This document shows, piece after piece, positions 1 through 8,729 of a DNA stretch of 64,000 bases. The notes under the pieces are model-generated. The model was not told the origin of the DNA. It saw only the letters and a list, made by a program, of their open reading frames with translations, and made no database searches. Origin of the DNA: Trichomonas vaginalis G3 (lineage: Eukaryota > Parabasalia > Trichomonadida > Trichomonadidae); NCBI RefSeq assembly GCF_026262505.1, contig NC_067204.1:21979300-22043299 (forward strand). The letters run 5' to 3'. Both the position numbers and the translations under genes were made by a program. The stretch's first letter is position 1, and each line of letters starts with the position of its first letter.

Positions 1-73
1 TTCGTATGTATGTAATACCTTTTAAAAAGGAGATGAGAGAGATAAACTACATTTACAATTTAAATCTGATGTA

Positions 74-285
74 TTTACTTGTTACATTTACAAATGTAAA
101 TGTTTCTCGTAATGTTTACATTTTGTAAGTATAACGAATAAAAATGACGCACTTTTTTTACAAAGTCAAATTATGCGATACAACTTTACTTGTTACATTT
201 ACAAATGTAAATGTTTCTCGTAATGTTTACATTTTGTAAGTATAACGAATAAAAATGACGCACTTTTTTTACAAAGTCAAATTAT
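74..285. repeat. Two tandem copies of a 101-bp direct repeat
   Basis: Copies lie at 74-174 and 185-285 (period 111 bp) and look essentially identical by eye. They are separated by a short unrelated spacer. Each copy contains an inverted motif, ACATTTAC-AAAT-GTAAATGT, and a run of T before ACAAAGTC. There are only two copies and no regular spacers, so it is not a CRISPR. A recent local duplication is the simplest reading. Confidence 0.85.
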
Positions 286-1240
286 TGTTCGATTTTTGCA
301 GCTTGTAAACGATTAATTGTATAAAGCAATTGATATTAGCACGACATAACTGAATAATTCTAATATTGAAATCAAAAGCCCTTAAAATATCATGATATTT
401 TAATTTCATAACAAATCTAGGAGACTATTTGATGAAAACATATCCGATGTGGGTTTTGTTGTATTATATAACTTGTTATTGACTTCTTAGCTTTCCAAAT
501 TTTTTTCGATAATGAGAAAACGAATGAAAAATCAACATTTGGTCCATTTAAAATTTGATTTGTTTACATTTTTTTTACTTTTTGAATTTCAATTTATATT
601 TTCCTCAAGAAATACTTTAGATTTTAAGAAACTAAATCATATAATCTACTAAGAAAATATATTAAATCCTATAATACTCAAAGTTTTGTGATAAATCCGA
701 TCTTTTTTATTTTACTTTTATTATGTTTTTGCAAACTTAAGGTCCTCACTAGGTAAAACATAATACTCTTTGAAGTTAAGTATTTTCACAAAGAGAGGAC
801 CAACAATATCAAAAGATTGAATAAAGATTTGTATTATTTTATTTATTTTTAAGAACATGTTTAAGAACCCTCATTATCTCCACGAATATTGCATATTTTT
901 CTATTCTAAGACCACCAAAATTACGTTTTAATATAGAAAATAACATATTTATGTGATGCTAAAGTCGAAGTCCTTAAAAAATTAGTGTTAAACATCCATT
1001 TATTACAAAATTGAAGAAATATGTGTAAAATATAACACATAATTTAGTTATTTGACTCAATTATTAGTTATGCAATATCAGTTGTGTTTATATCTGCGTT
1101 ATATCACGAGATGCATTGAATTGTCATAATTAGATCACCGTAAATCTTATCAATTTTTGATACACTTCCGGTGAAAAATTTAGCCTTGACAATAGGATGA
1201 AATATATTGTAAAAAAATAAATTTTAGATTTTGAAGTTTA

Positions 1241-1246
1241 TCATTT
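1241..1246 (+). promoter_or_regulatory. Possible trichomonad initiator (TCATTT)
   Basis: TCATTT lies 7 bp before the ATG at 1253. It fits the initiator consensus known from Trichomonas vaginalis (TCA-Y-T-T/A), which usually sits within about 20 bp of the start codon. It is a short motif in AT-rich DNA, so chance is possible. Confidence 0.35.
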
Positions 1247-1252
1247 CGAATA

Positions 1253-2437
1253 ATGAAATATAAACAATACAAATTTTCTGTCGTTTCGAGATTCATAAAT
1301 GATCGGAATCTTCCAGCTCCGACTGAAATAGAACTTTCGGAAGCTAATTTTCAAGACGAATCTTCTTTATTAAGATTTATTTTGGATATCCCTAAGGATT
1401 TAAGCTTTTCCATTGACTCATATTCAATGAATCTTTTGATACATTTCATTATCGAGCAATCTACACAAAATGAAACAATATTAAAATTCACAATTCAAAA
1501 TATCACTTCTTCGAATATCTTTCAAATAGATTTGATACTACTGGAAAATTTATTCGAATATTTATCGCATTATATTAACCAGATTTTTTTCATTTTTTCA
1601 TTAAAATTAATTCATTTTAAAGCTTTAGATAACATACAATACCTTTATTTATCAACATTTTCCGATCAATATGATGAGATATTACGTTTCATAAGCAGCA
1701 GTGACAATTCTCTCTATATCATCGATACATTTATTGCTTTGATTAAAAACAATATTCTTGACGTTGAATTCTTCCAAAACGCAGTTTTACTCAAGAAAGA
1801 AATTTTTTCTAGTATTATTGAGTACGAAAATCAATATTCAACTTATGCAATTGCAAATTTCTTTACAAAATTATTAAAATATTACCCAGGATATGCAACT
1901 GCTCTTCCATGTTCGGATATACTAATATCAAATTATTTCAACTTTTTTAATGACGTGAATTCAATTATAAATAACGAAGATTTTGTTTATCTTCTCAAAT
2001 TTATAGTTTTATTTTATAAAGCAGTCGATATAACATCTGAGATGGCTTTAGAATTCATAAAAACACTTGAAATTCTGCGAAGTCTTTCTCCTCACTATTC
2101 ATTTACAGAGTATGTAGTTCAGGGGTATTATTGTGTACTTCCTCTTATACCCATGCAAATTTCATCTACCGATTTTTTAAATTCACATGAATTTTTAATT
2201 AATTATGCAATTGAGAATTCAAATCTTCACAAATATTTGAAATTATATTCCAGATGTTTCCGCAGATTTGATAGCGATGAAATATTCAAAAATGTTTTTC
2301 ATATCTTAAACCTTGTAGAAGTTACAACAGAATATTTATCAGAAAATCAGGATCTTTCTGAGAAACAGATCTTTATTTGCAACGATATCCTAACGAGGGT
2401 TAATTTAATTTTTATTTTTTATTTCAAGTTTGAGTAA
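1253..2437 (+). CDS. Unrecognised alpha-helical protein, tail probably altered
   Basis: 394 residues, no domain recognised. The protein looks all-helical, rich in Leu, Ile, Phe and Asn, with no signal peptide and no clear membrane segment. The style (short helical blocks, acidic N-terminal third with SLLRFILDIP-like stretches) matches the large families of uncharacterised proteins in Tritrichomonas. The start is the first ATG after an initiator-like TCATTT. The last 10 or so residues (IFIFYFKFE) are low-complexity and overlap the 3' end of a decayed gene on the opposite strand, so the original C-terminus may have been lost and replaced by chance reading. Confidence 0.6.
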   Translation: MKYKQYKFSVVSRFINDRNLPAPTEIELSEANFQDESSLLRFILDIPKDLSFSIDSYSMNLLIHFIIEQSTQNETILKFTIQNITSSNIFQIDLILLENLFEYLSHYINQIFFIFSLKLIHFKALDNIQYLYLSTFSDQYDEILRFISSSDNSLYIIDTFIALIKNNILDVEFFQNAVLLKKEIFSSIIEYENQYSTYAIANFFTKLLKYYPGYATALPCSDILISNYFNFFNDVNSIINNEDFVYLLKFIVLFYKAVDITSEMALEFIKTLEILRSLSPHYSFTEYVVQGYYCVLPLIPMQISSTDFLNSHEFLINYAIENSNLHKYLKLYSRCFRRFDSDEIFKNVFHILNLVEVTTEYLSENQDLSEKQIFICNDILTRVNLIFIFYFKFE

Positions 2438-2745
2438 ACTTTCAAGATAATCTATATAAGCCTTTTGATGTTCTTCATCTAGATTCTTGTTTAATATGTG
2501 ATGAATTTGATTTTTTTTGAAAATTCAAGATAAAATTCTTTTTTATCTTGATCAACAACATGAACAATTCGAGTACAGCGTAACATTTCATCAATATTTT
2601 CTGTTTTCTTCGTTTCTAGATATTTTTCAACTATTTCTTGCGGAATCTCATTTTGATATACCCCTTTATTTTTTCCGGATGCTGATCTTTGTACTTAACG
2701 AAATATTGCTTGACTATTCGCTCAGAAACAACATATTCGATCTCT
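2405..2745 (-). pseudogene. Decayed host gene fragment, minus strand
   Basis: Read on the minus strand, protein-like segments appear in three different frames: one containing KYKDQHPEKIKGY, one with EKYLETKKTENIDEMLRC and EFYLEFSKK, and one ending EEHQKAYIDYLESLLKLE before a stop at 2405-2407. The amino-acid style is that of lysine- and glutamate-rich trichomonad proteins. The pieces cannot be translated as one frame, so this looks like a truncated and frame-broken copy. The family is not recognised. The 81-codon plus-strand frame over the same bases has no ATG and looks like a shadow. Confidence 0.4.
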
Positions 2746-2978
2746 TTTCTCTTTCTTATTGAATATTTGTGACACTTTTGAATTCAATCAAATCAAAAAT
2801 ATTTGAAATTGTTAGAATTTTTTTCTTTCTCATGAATATTTGAAATGACTCAAAAGGAAAACTCGTTCGATTCAATTCAATTTTGAATCAGAATTTTTTA
2901 AGGACCAATAAATCAAATTATGTTAAGAAAATCTTTTTTTAACTCAGAGTATCAAAAGTACGTTAAACCTTCAATTTT
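2746..2978. other. Left flank of the Maverick, probable 5' flank of the MULE
   Basis: AT-rich, no gene. Since the Maverick's target site lies directly upstream of the MULE transposase start on the right side, this sequence should be the interrupted upstream part of that transposon. I could not identify a MULE terminal inverted repeat in it. Confidence 0.4.
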
Positions 2979-3116
2979 AGTTAGTATCCCTAAGTCGTGT
3001 ACTGTGGCACTGCACGCCTCCGTACACCACTTAGCGGTTTTGACACTTTACGAAACCGGTAACGTATATTTTACAACACAAACACAAACACCAACTTAAC
3101 CTTAAATATTTACAAA
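2979..3116 (+). repeat. Left terminal inverted repeat of the Maverick
   Basis: 138 bp, pairs with 25252-25389 without gaps; I count 5 mismatches (about 96% identity). It begins AGTTAGTATCCCTAAG and ends in an AT-rich stretch. The immediate flank is ATTTT. Confidence 0.95.
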
Positions 3117-3132
3117 ACCATCTGATACATAA

Positions 3133-3180
3133 ACGACTTCACTAACGACTTCACTAACGACTTCACTACCGTCCTCACTA
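3133..3180. repeat. Four 12-bp subterminal tandem repeats
   Basis: Three exact copies of ACGACTTCACTA (3133, 3145, 3157) followed by a variant CCGTCCTCACTA (3169). On the minus strand each copy reads TAGTGAAGTCGT, a form of the RTGARGTCRT motif also found after the polymerase gene and near the right TIR. The position just inside the TIR is where transposase/integrase or replication proteins often bind; that role is inference. Confidence 0.85.
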
Positions 3181-3235
3181 AATAAAAATAACCTTATTTT
3201 ATTTTTTTTTAAATTTTTTATTTCATTACAAAGAC

Positions 3236-3670
3236 ATGTCCGACTACATTTACTATGACTCTTTCCCAGAACGTTTCCGTGAACTATTCAAAACTCAAGT
3301 AAAACTGAGAAACATGCATTTTAACAAAGACAGACCCATTGACGATGAAAGAAACCCTGAATATATTACAATCCCTTATGACGCAAAGTTCATTGCATAC
3401 ATTCCTTATGGTCGCAGAGGAACGAAAACTATTTCAACAAAGAACAAAAATTATTTCTGGAGCGATGAAGAAAATTGCCTTATCTACATAAATGCATACT
3501 TAAATAAAGCTACATATTGTACAAAAGAAGGTTGGACTGGATTTGAGCTCTACATATACGACGACGATGGAAACAGACGTTGTGTATACCCATACGATAA
3601 TATGTACCATTGTTTTCATCAAGCATTAAACGAATACATAGTCAGTAAGGGTCTCATTCCTGCTGAGTAG
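3236..3670 (+). CDS. Maverick protein of unknown function (144 aa)
   Basis: First gene inside the left end, reading inward. The protein is rich in Tyr and Asp, with segments such as YDSFPERFRELF near the N-terminus and FELYIYDDDGNRR around residue 105. It is soluble, with no signal peptide and no membrane segment. Its acidic, aromatic character resembles small Maverick-specific proteins of trichomonads, but I do not recognise a family. The ATG follows a T-rich leader with the AAATAAAAATAACCTTATTTT block that precedes other genes of the element. Its 3' side runs into the 130-bp internal inverted repeat. A different gene (106 aa) occupies the matching place at the right end. Confidence 0.6.
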   Translation: MSDYIYYDSFPERFRELFKTQVKLRNMHFNKDRPIDDERNPEYITIPYDAKFIAYIPYGRRGTKTISTKNKNYFWSDEENCLIYINAYLNKATYCTKEGWTGFELYIYDDDGNRRCVYPYDNMYHCFHQALNEYIVSKGLIPAE

Positions 3671-3701
3671 AAATGTTATATTTTTGTTCTGTCATTTATA
3701 T

Positions 3702-3831
3702 AAAAATTAATGATATCACCACCCGCACACGTATGAAAACATAGCACAAAAATAAATTTAGGGTAGAAGGTTAGATCTAACCCGATATCTAACCTCTTTT
3801 CTAACCTGTTGAATTCATTGCTTTATAACTC
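3702..3831 (+). repeat. Left copy of a perfect 130-bp internal inverted repeat
   Basis: Pairs with 24682-24811 in inverted orientation; no mismatch seen by eye. It contains one palindromic GGTTAGATCTAACC block (3761-3812) and the last codons and stop of the minus-strand gene 3815-4342. The mirrored copy contains the last codon and stop of the gene at 24448-24690, read in another frame. Confidence 0.9.
3761..3812 (+). repeat. Palindromic GGTTAGATCTAACC block, copy 1
   Basis: Reads GGGTAGAAGGTTAGATCTAA, then CCCGATATCTAACC, then CTTTTCTAACC units. The core GTTAGATCTAAC is a perfect palindrome. It lies between two gene ends that converge (3670 and 3815), a place suited to a bidirectional 3'-end or terminator signal. 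Confidence 0.85.
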
Positions 3832-4342
3832 TCTTCCTTGGTTTCTTTTTAGTTGCTTTCTTCACGTCTGTCTCCAACTTGACTGTCTTTCTTCTTCGTC
3901 CGTAATGATACCAGTTACTTCCACCAGTCAATGGGTCAAATGGTCTTTCGTAAGGATTTCCATACATTCCATAGGGACCATACGGAAGAACTACTGGTGG
4001 AGAAGAAACATTTTCTTTAGTTCCATCGAATCTATTTAAATGCATTGTTTCACCTTTCATCTGGTCATTAAAGTCTTTTGCGTGTTTTGCAAACTCATCG
4101 TCCTTTCCTAAAGCATTTTCTGACTCAGTCGCAACCAAATTGGATGCTTTATTTATGAGCCCTATTTTATTTAATCTTAACTTCTTTGCAACCCAGCCTC
4201 CAATCTTCCCTTTATTTGCATCTAATGTCTTCGAAACCCTTCCTCCACTCATTTTATTTACTGCGTCATAAGCCCCAAGTGCTTTTGCTCCAAATGCTAA
4301 TGCTTTTGTTCCCATTGCGCCTAAAGCTGTCCAAGCTACCAT
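3815..4342 (-). CDS. Small basic Maverick protein, possible virion component
   Basis: 175 residues. The N-terminal 30 residues are Ala/Gly-rich and mildly hydrophobic (WTALGAMGTKALAFGAKALG), like an amphipathic or membrane-active helix. A Pro/Gly/Tyr-rich middle follows (YGPYGMYGNPYERPFDP). The last 25 residues are strongly basic (KKATKKKPRKRVIKQ). An amphipathic head plus a basic tail is reminiscent of adenovirus-type minor core/cement proteins, but that is only an analogy. Neighbours on the same strand are broken gene parts also facing the left end. The frame looks whole. Its last codons and stop lie in the perfect internal inverted repeat. Confidence 0.55.
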   Translation of the reverse strand: MVAWTALGAMGTKALAFGAKALGAYDAVNKMSGGRVSKTLDANKGKIGGWVAKKLRLNKIGLINKASNLVATESENALGKDDEFAKHAKDFNDQMKGETMHLNRFDGTKENVSSPPVVLPYGPYGMYGNPYERPFDPLTGGSNWYHYGRRRKTVKLETDVKKATKKKPRKRVIKQ

Positions 4343-4354
4343 TTACACCATATT

Positions 4355-5471
4355 AAAATCATCTCTCTTCAATATTATCTCATAAAAGTTCTCGTACTGG
4401 AGAAAGTCAATGAAACATAAACATTCTCATTCATAAACTTCTTTCTTATCTCATCTATACGCTTCAAAATGTCTGAAACAATTGCTAACATCTTCTACAA
4501 CAGTTATTTCATCATGAATGACCTTCAAGAACAAGCTCATTTAATATGCAATTAAAATCATCTCAATAATGAGTCCATCCTTTCCATCTTTAGGTAGCAC
4601 AACATCTTTCATTGAAGAAGGTTCGACAAGTCTTATGTTAAACTTACTGACAAAGTTTGTTATACTATAATGCTTCGGCGGCGAATACATGTAGTTTGAA
4701 AGACATAATATAGATTCTTCAGCAAATTCACTTATACTGGATTTTATAACAATGTTCTCACGAGACCAAATACCACCAATTGACAATCTTGTAAGCAATC
4801 CTGCTGAACCTTCTACTGTAAACGTCGATGGTAACATTCCACGAAGGTCATCTATTGACATCTTGAGTCACTGAATTTAAATATTTTCTTAAAGCAATCG
4901 TCATTATCTAACCATGCAATAGCTTTGAAGTTTTCATTCGAATATACATCTGCTTCATTAAATGTAAAACCTGACTTCTTTGCAGAGATGACTTTAAAAT
5001 CTATTGAGTTTGTTTCAAAATTATATGCTATGGTAACTTCTGAAGGTAATGGATGTCCTTCCGCAGTCAGTTGTTCTCTCACTACCGTTTGAAGCTTTGT
5101 GTTAAAAACTTTCATGTCATCTCCTGTGTCTAGGTTCACATACACAGCAACAGGAAAACTATCTTGCTTCTTTGTTTCATCATTATACTCAAAACATTAA
5201 AGTTCTTCAATAATATTGTTCTTCCTGCTGGAATACTTCGAACCTGTCTGATTTCAATAGCTTTCTCACCTCCTACATACTCTACCCAGTGTCTTGGATA
5301 TTCATAAGTATACTGACTTTCTTGAATTTTGGTTGGTTTCATCATAACGTGTTCATAGTATATCTTTATACTCTTGTCAGTTAGACTCGGTGCTATGTTC
5401 TGAATATTTCTGACTTGCATTTTTAATGGAGATAAAATGAAGCATTTAATACATGACGTAGATGAAGACAT
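4355..5471 (-). pseudogene. Broken block of Maverick genes, probable structural proteins
   Basis: Minus-strand protein-like segments fill this block, which is broken by about two or three breaks. Segments such as YEYPRHWVEYVGGEKAIEIRQ and MQVRNIQNIAPSLTDKSIKI are beta-rich and resemble the layout of the intact 285-aa minor-capsid candidate at 20696-21553. A capsid-associated role is possible but not shown. A short coding remnant at the left end of the block (about 4360-4550) may be a separate small gene. Confidence 0.45.
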
Positions 5472-5519
5472 GAATGAAAGCAGAAACTTAACTTCTTCTC
5501 ATTCTTCCTTTCAGTAAGG

Positions 5520-6314
5520 ACTATGAGTTCTGTTCAAATGGTGTTTATTTCTATTGTGGAAAGATGGGTTCAGGTAAGACATTTAACCTCATTCGTCATA
5601 TACTCATAACAGAGCGTTTAGGAAACGACTCTTATTATGACCAAATCATTATATCAGCAACTTCAGACTCTATGGATTCAACAGCGAAAACATTTATGTC
5701 AAAAGTTCAAGCCTCTGTCGTTAAAGTTCCAGACAGTGAACTCATTGAATTTCTTCAACGTTACATTCGACGTAAGAGGAAATATTATGCCATCGTTGAA
5801 TTTATACAGTCAGGAATGCAAAAGACTTCAGAGAGATGGAAAGAATTATTGACAAACACCACTTACGTCAATACTCAGGAGTTTACGATATGAAACGACT
5901 TACAAACTACATTCTGTCAAAACTTTCAAAATACCCCTTCAAAAAGTATCCTTCAAATACTTTGTTTTGCGACGACTTCGCCGGAAAAGGTTTAGTGTCA
6001 AAGCCTGACTCACCATTAGCTAACATCATTACTAAAGTCAGACATTACCACTTAACTGTAGCAATACTTATGCAAACATGGCTTTCCTTGCTTTAAACAT
6101 AAAACGTCTCATAACTGACTTCGTTATCTTTCAAGGTTTCTCACGTTATGATATTGAACTCATTTGGAAACAGTCAGGTATAACATTACCTTTTGAAGAA
6201 ATTTGGGAAGCATATAAGTCTCTCATCTCTCCTCGTTCATACCTTGAGATTCATATCATGACTAATACCATTAAAGTCAAAAATATTCCATGGGAACGAC
6301 CAACATTGTTTTAA
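5520..6314 (+). pseudogene. FtsK/HerA-type genome-packaging ATPase, broken
   Basis: The N-terminal part has a Walker A P-loop, YCGKMGSGKTFNL, and a following beta-strand with QIIISATSD. The downstream part contains LFCDDFAGKG, which fits a Walker B-like acidic strand, and the usual VRHYHLTVAILMQTW segment of A32/FtsK-type packaging ATPases. These features match the packaging ATPase found in Polintons, adintoviruses and large DNA viruses. The gene is broken (about two breaks). It is divergent from the structural block on its left. Confidence 0.75.
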
Positions 6315-6712
6315 AGTTTAACCTTCAATTGACTGATGGTAAACAAATTCCATGCATCTCTGTCGCCATTTCTGTTAATATTTTTGCTGTCATTCATATC
6401 ATCCACTTCCCCATCCGTTAGCTTTTGAGGATATGCGTTAGAATAGCTGTTCTTAAATGAAGGCTTTTCACCTTTGAGAGCATAAACTCTATAACTTTCT
6501 GCATACTTTATGTTTGAACCTCCTGAGCCATCATTGACATAAATTTTTATAGGCTTCCACCCTTTGTTCATATTCCTGCTTCTTCCCTTAGCTCTTTTGT
6601 TCAGTAGTTCTACATCTTTATACACAGCACCTGTCTCAGTGAATTCAACAATATTTTCATTCGTTAGCTTTACATTCAAACCCTTGTCGAGTATATTGTT
6701 CATTTCATACAT
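6311..6712 (-). CDS. Maverick protein of unknown function
   Basis: About 134 residues from the Met codon at 6710-6712 (a second Met codon at 6701-6703 is equally possible). The open frame extends further upstream, but that would run over the start of the divergent gene at 6738, so the short form is preferred. The protein is charged and polar, with a Gly-Ser-rich segment (YVNDGSGGSNIKYAESYR) and a C-terminal part with many Asn and Asp (DDMNDSKNINRNGDRDAW). No family recognised. Its 3' end overlaps the ATPase region by 4 bp on the opposite strand. Confidence 0.5.
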   Translation of the reverse strand: MYEMNNILDKGLNVKLTNENIVEFTETGAVYKDVELLNKRAKGRSRNMNKGWKPIKIYVNDGSGGSNIKYAESYRVYALKGEKPSFKNSYSNAYPQKLTDGEVDDMNDSKNINRNGDRDAWNLFTISQLKVKL

Positions 6713-6737
6713 ATAAAAGGTTTTTATTCTATATGAA

Positions 6738-7349
6738 ATGAGAAGCAAATCCATCTTAGCTGGTGCCGTTAATGTTCCAATTGAACCAACATCAAATGTT
6801 GACTCACGAACGACAAACAATATTGTCATAAAGAACTATAGTTCGGAGTGTTTGAAAGAAGAACCAGAGCTGAAATCCGTGAATTTAAACACAGCTTCAA
6901 ACGCTAACGCTACATCAGATGTTAAGTTAGAGTATCCACCACTGGACCAAATTCTTTCAAGAGAAGCCAACGACAACCCTTACACAAATGTTCAAACAAA
7001 TCCTTCAGATAACGTAGACCATTACCTTCTTCAGTTATACCAAACAATTTTACTCAAAGACGATAAGAAGCTTTTGACAAATCTTATAAGTAAGAACCAA
7101 ATAATTCTAACAAAGGAGGACCTTGAAAATGTTATCTCACGAATAACAGGGAAACAATGTGTCATTGACTATCTCGACCCTGAAATCGAATGCTGTGGTC
7201 AAACTCCACTATTCATGAAAATAGGTAACATCCGCATCATTGAAACACCAGGAACTACAGGAGTTGAGTTTAAGTATAAATATTCGAACGAGTATACAAA
7301 ACTTTCAACAGAATATAAACTTTGCTTGAAATATGTTTTAGTAAATTAA
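6738..7349 (+). CDS. Maverick protein of unknown function (203 aa)
   Basis: 203 residues, starting at the ATG just 25 bp from the divergent start at 6712. The N-terminal 70 residues are Asn/Ser/Thr-rich and probably disordered. The middle has a helical stretch (HYLLQLYQTILLKDDKKLL) and the C-terminal part has a Cys pair (ECCGQ) in a likely beta region. I do not recognise a family. It is not an adenain-type protease as far as can be seen: no convincing His...Asp/Glu...Cys triad is arranged. It overlaps the next minus-strand gene by 4 bp, tail to tail. Confidence 0.55.
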   Translation: MRSKSILAGAVNVPIEPTSNVDSRTTNNIVIKNYSSECLKEEPELKSVNLNTASNANATSDVKLEYPPLDQILSREANDNPYTNVQTNPSDNVDHYLLQLYQTILLKDDKKLLTNLISKNQIILTKEDLENVISRITGKQCVIDYLDPEIECCGQTPLFMKIGNIRIIETPGTTGVEFKYKYSNEYTKLSTEYKLCLKYVLVN

Positions 7350-7615
7350 AGCAATTTGTAATATCTATCCAAAACTTCTTCAACAGTATCGAACTCATCT
7401 TCATAATGCAAACCTAATCTTATTGACTTGGTGCAGTTTTCACTAACACAATATAGCGCTTTGCGCTCGGCGCCTTTGACGCCTTTTTCTGTTCTCTTGA
7501 CTGACATAACTAACTCATTTGTTTCATCAAACAGCAACAACCAAAGTTCATGACCTAATACATAACATTCATACTTTATATTTTTAGCTCTGAGTTCTCT
7601 TGTAAGCTGTTGCAT
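7346..7615 (-). CDS. Small Maverick protein of unknown function (89 aa)
   Basis: 89 residues. The N-terminal half is beta-rich (IKYECYVLGHELWLLLFDET), followed by a basic loop and an acidic C-terminal helix (EDEFDTVEEVLDRYYKLL). There are two Cys residues close together (YCVSENC), with no full zinc-finger pattern. The start codon lies inside the tail of the upstream minus-strand structural block, a common arrangement in compact viral genomes. No family recognised. Confidence 0.45.
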   Translation of the reverse strand: MQQLTRELRAKNIKYECYVLGHELWLLLFDETNELVMSVKRTEKGVKGAERKALYCVSENCTKSIRLGLHYEDEFDTVEEVLDRYYKLL

Positions 7616-8337
7616 TTAATATTTTCTAAAAAGTCAACTTCAACAGTCATTCGCACTGGTGCCTTCAGTTCTACAGGCTCGCCCTGAAAGTCAACTAGTC
7701 TGAATTGCATGTCTTTCAAATTATGAGGACTAATGCGAACCCATTTACCTAAATGAGTTGCTATGACAGGAACGTTTGGAATGAACATTGAATTGACTGC
7801 ATAACAGAAAGATTTATACTCTACTGAACCTTTACTATTAACTCCTGAAATGCCTGTGACATTAGCTATTTTAGACTCAATGTACAAACAATTACCATAA
7901 CATACGTATGGAACAGATTTCATCTCAATCGTTTTGTCAACACTTTTCAAAGGAAATGTCATATGGTATGCTCCCAAAAGAAGTTTACTCTATGACTCAT
8001 TCGTGTTATCTTGAACTCTTTCTTGCTACTGAACTTCAATGTTCCCTCAGAAGAGAGTTCGACATCTATGTTTAATAGTTTCTTCATTTATGAGAGTATC
8101 TATGACTCCAGCAATTTTATCTATTCTATACTCTGCTCTGTTAGGAAATGTTATAAAACTTCTTTTGTCATCTATTTCAATCTCTATGAAATCTGTTTCA
8201 TCTGTTATGACAAAAGTTGCGATAGTATTGAAGTCAACAACTCTGAAAGCAAGCGCTTCATTCTGAAGACCTAAGTTTGTTTGTAGCTTTACTGTCCCGT
8301 ATTCGTTTGGGTCTGTACTTTGCAAATAGAACAACAT
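7576..8337 (-). pseudogene. Broken Maverick structural-type gene
   Basis: The segments are beta-rich and resemble capsid-associated Maverick proteins: one begins MLFYLQSTDPNEYGTVKLQ, and the other ends with a jelly-roll-like run containing MQFRLVDFQGEPVELKAPV. About one or two breaks. The start is only 17 bp from the divergent start of the next gene (8355), so the two share one very short promoter region. The role as a minor capsid or penton-like protein is inference. Confidence 0.5.
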
Positions 8338-8354
8338 TTTATTCTCATTAAAAT

Positions 8355-8714
8355 ATGACTATTGCTGCATATGCGTATGAAACAAATGAAGCAAGAAGAG
8401 CACATGAACTAGTAAACGAAAACTCAACTTTAACCATTGAAGGCAATGATTTAGTCATTGACGATGGAAAAACTAAAAAAGTCATTGATTTCGATACTTT
8501 TAACACTTATGACCCATTCATTACAATAAGTAAAGTTCCTATCATAAATGATGGAACGGTGCAATATATAAATTCTACTGTAGATGCCTCATTAGTGAAA
8601 GTACTGAATGTTCTCATTGAATTGTTAAAGAGCTTTCGATTTGACGACAACATTAAATGCCTAAAGAATTTAGTCATGAATGAGAAACAAATTCTTGGCG
8701 TTGCTGTGCAGTAA
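8355..8714 (+). CDS. Maverick protein of unknown function upstream of the fibre
   Basis: 119 residues, with ATG 17 bp from the divergent start at 8337. The sequence alternates short beta-like stretches (STLTIEGNDLVIDDGKTKKV) with a helical C-terminal part (VLNVLIELLKSF). The many short acidic beta strands would fit a virion or fibre-base protein, and the position directly before the fibre region supports that, but no family is recognised. It may also have been the head of a larger fibre gene. Confidence 0.5.
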   Translation: MTIAAYAYETNEARRAHELVNENSTLTIEGNDLVIDDGKTKKVIDFDTFNTYDPFITISKVPIINDGTVQYINSTVDASLVKVLNVLIELLKSFRFDDNIKCLKNLVMNEKQILGVAVQ

Positions 8715-8729
8715 TGATGTACACCTTAT

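Larger units (their letters stand above)
1..1252. other. Non-coding host DNA with a direct repeat
   Basis: No convincing reading frame on either strand. The stretch is AT-rich. Its only clear structure is a direct repeat at 74-285, listed separately. The rest looks like ordinary intergenic sequence leading to the gene at 1253. Confidence 0.6.

Noticed and set aside
74-285. Direct repeats as a CRISPR array
   Set aside because: Only two long copies (101 bp) with a 10-bp gap, and the DNA is eukaryotic.
2517-2762. 81-codon plus-strand frame
   Set aside because: No ATG start, and the opposite strand reads more like protein.
6311-7349. Adenain-type cysteine protease of the Polinton
   Set aside because: Both small genes were examined; no His-Asp/Glu-Cys triad with the expected order and spacing was visible.
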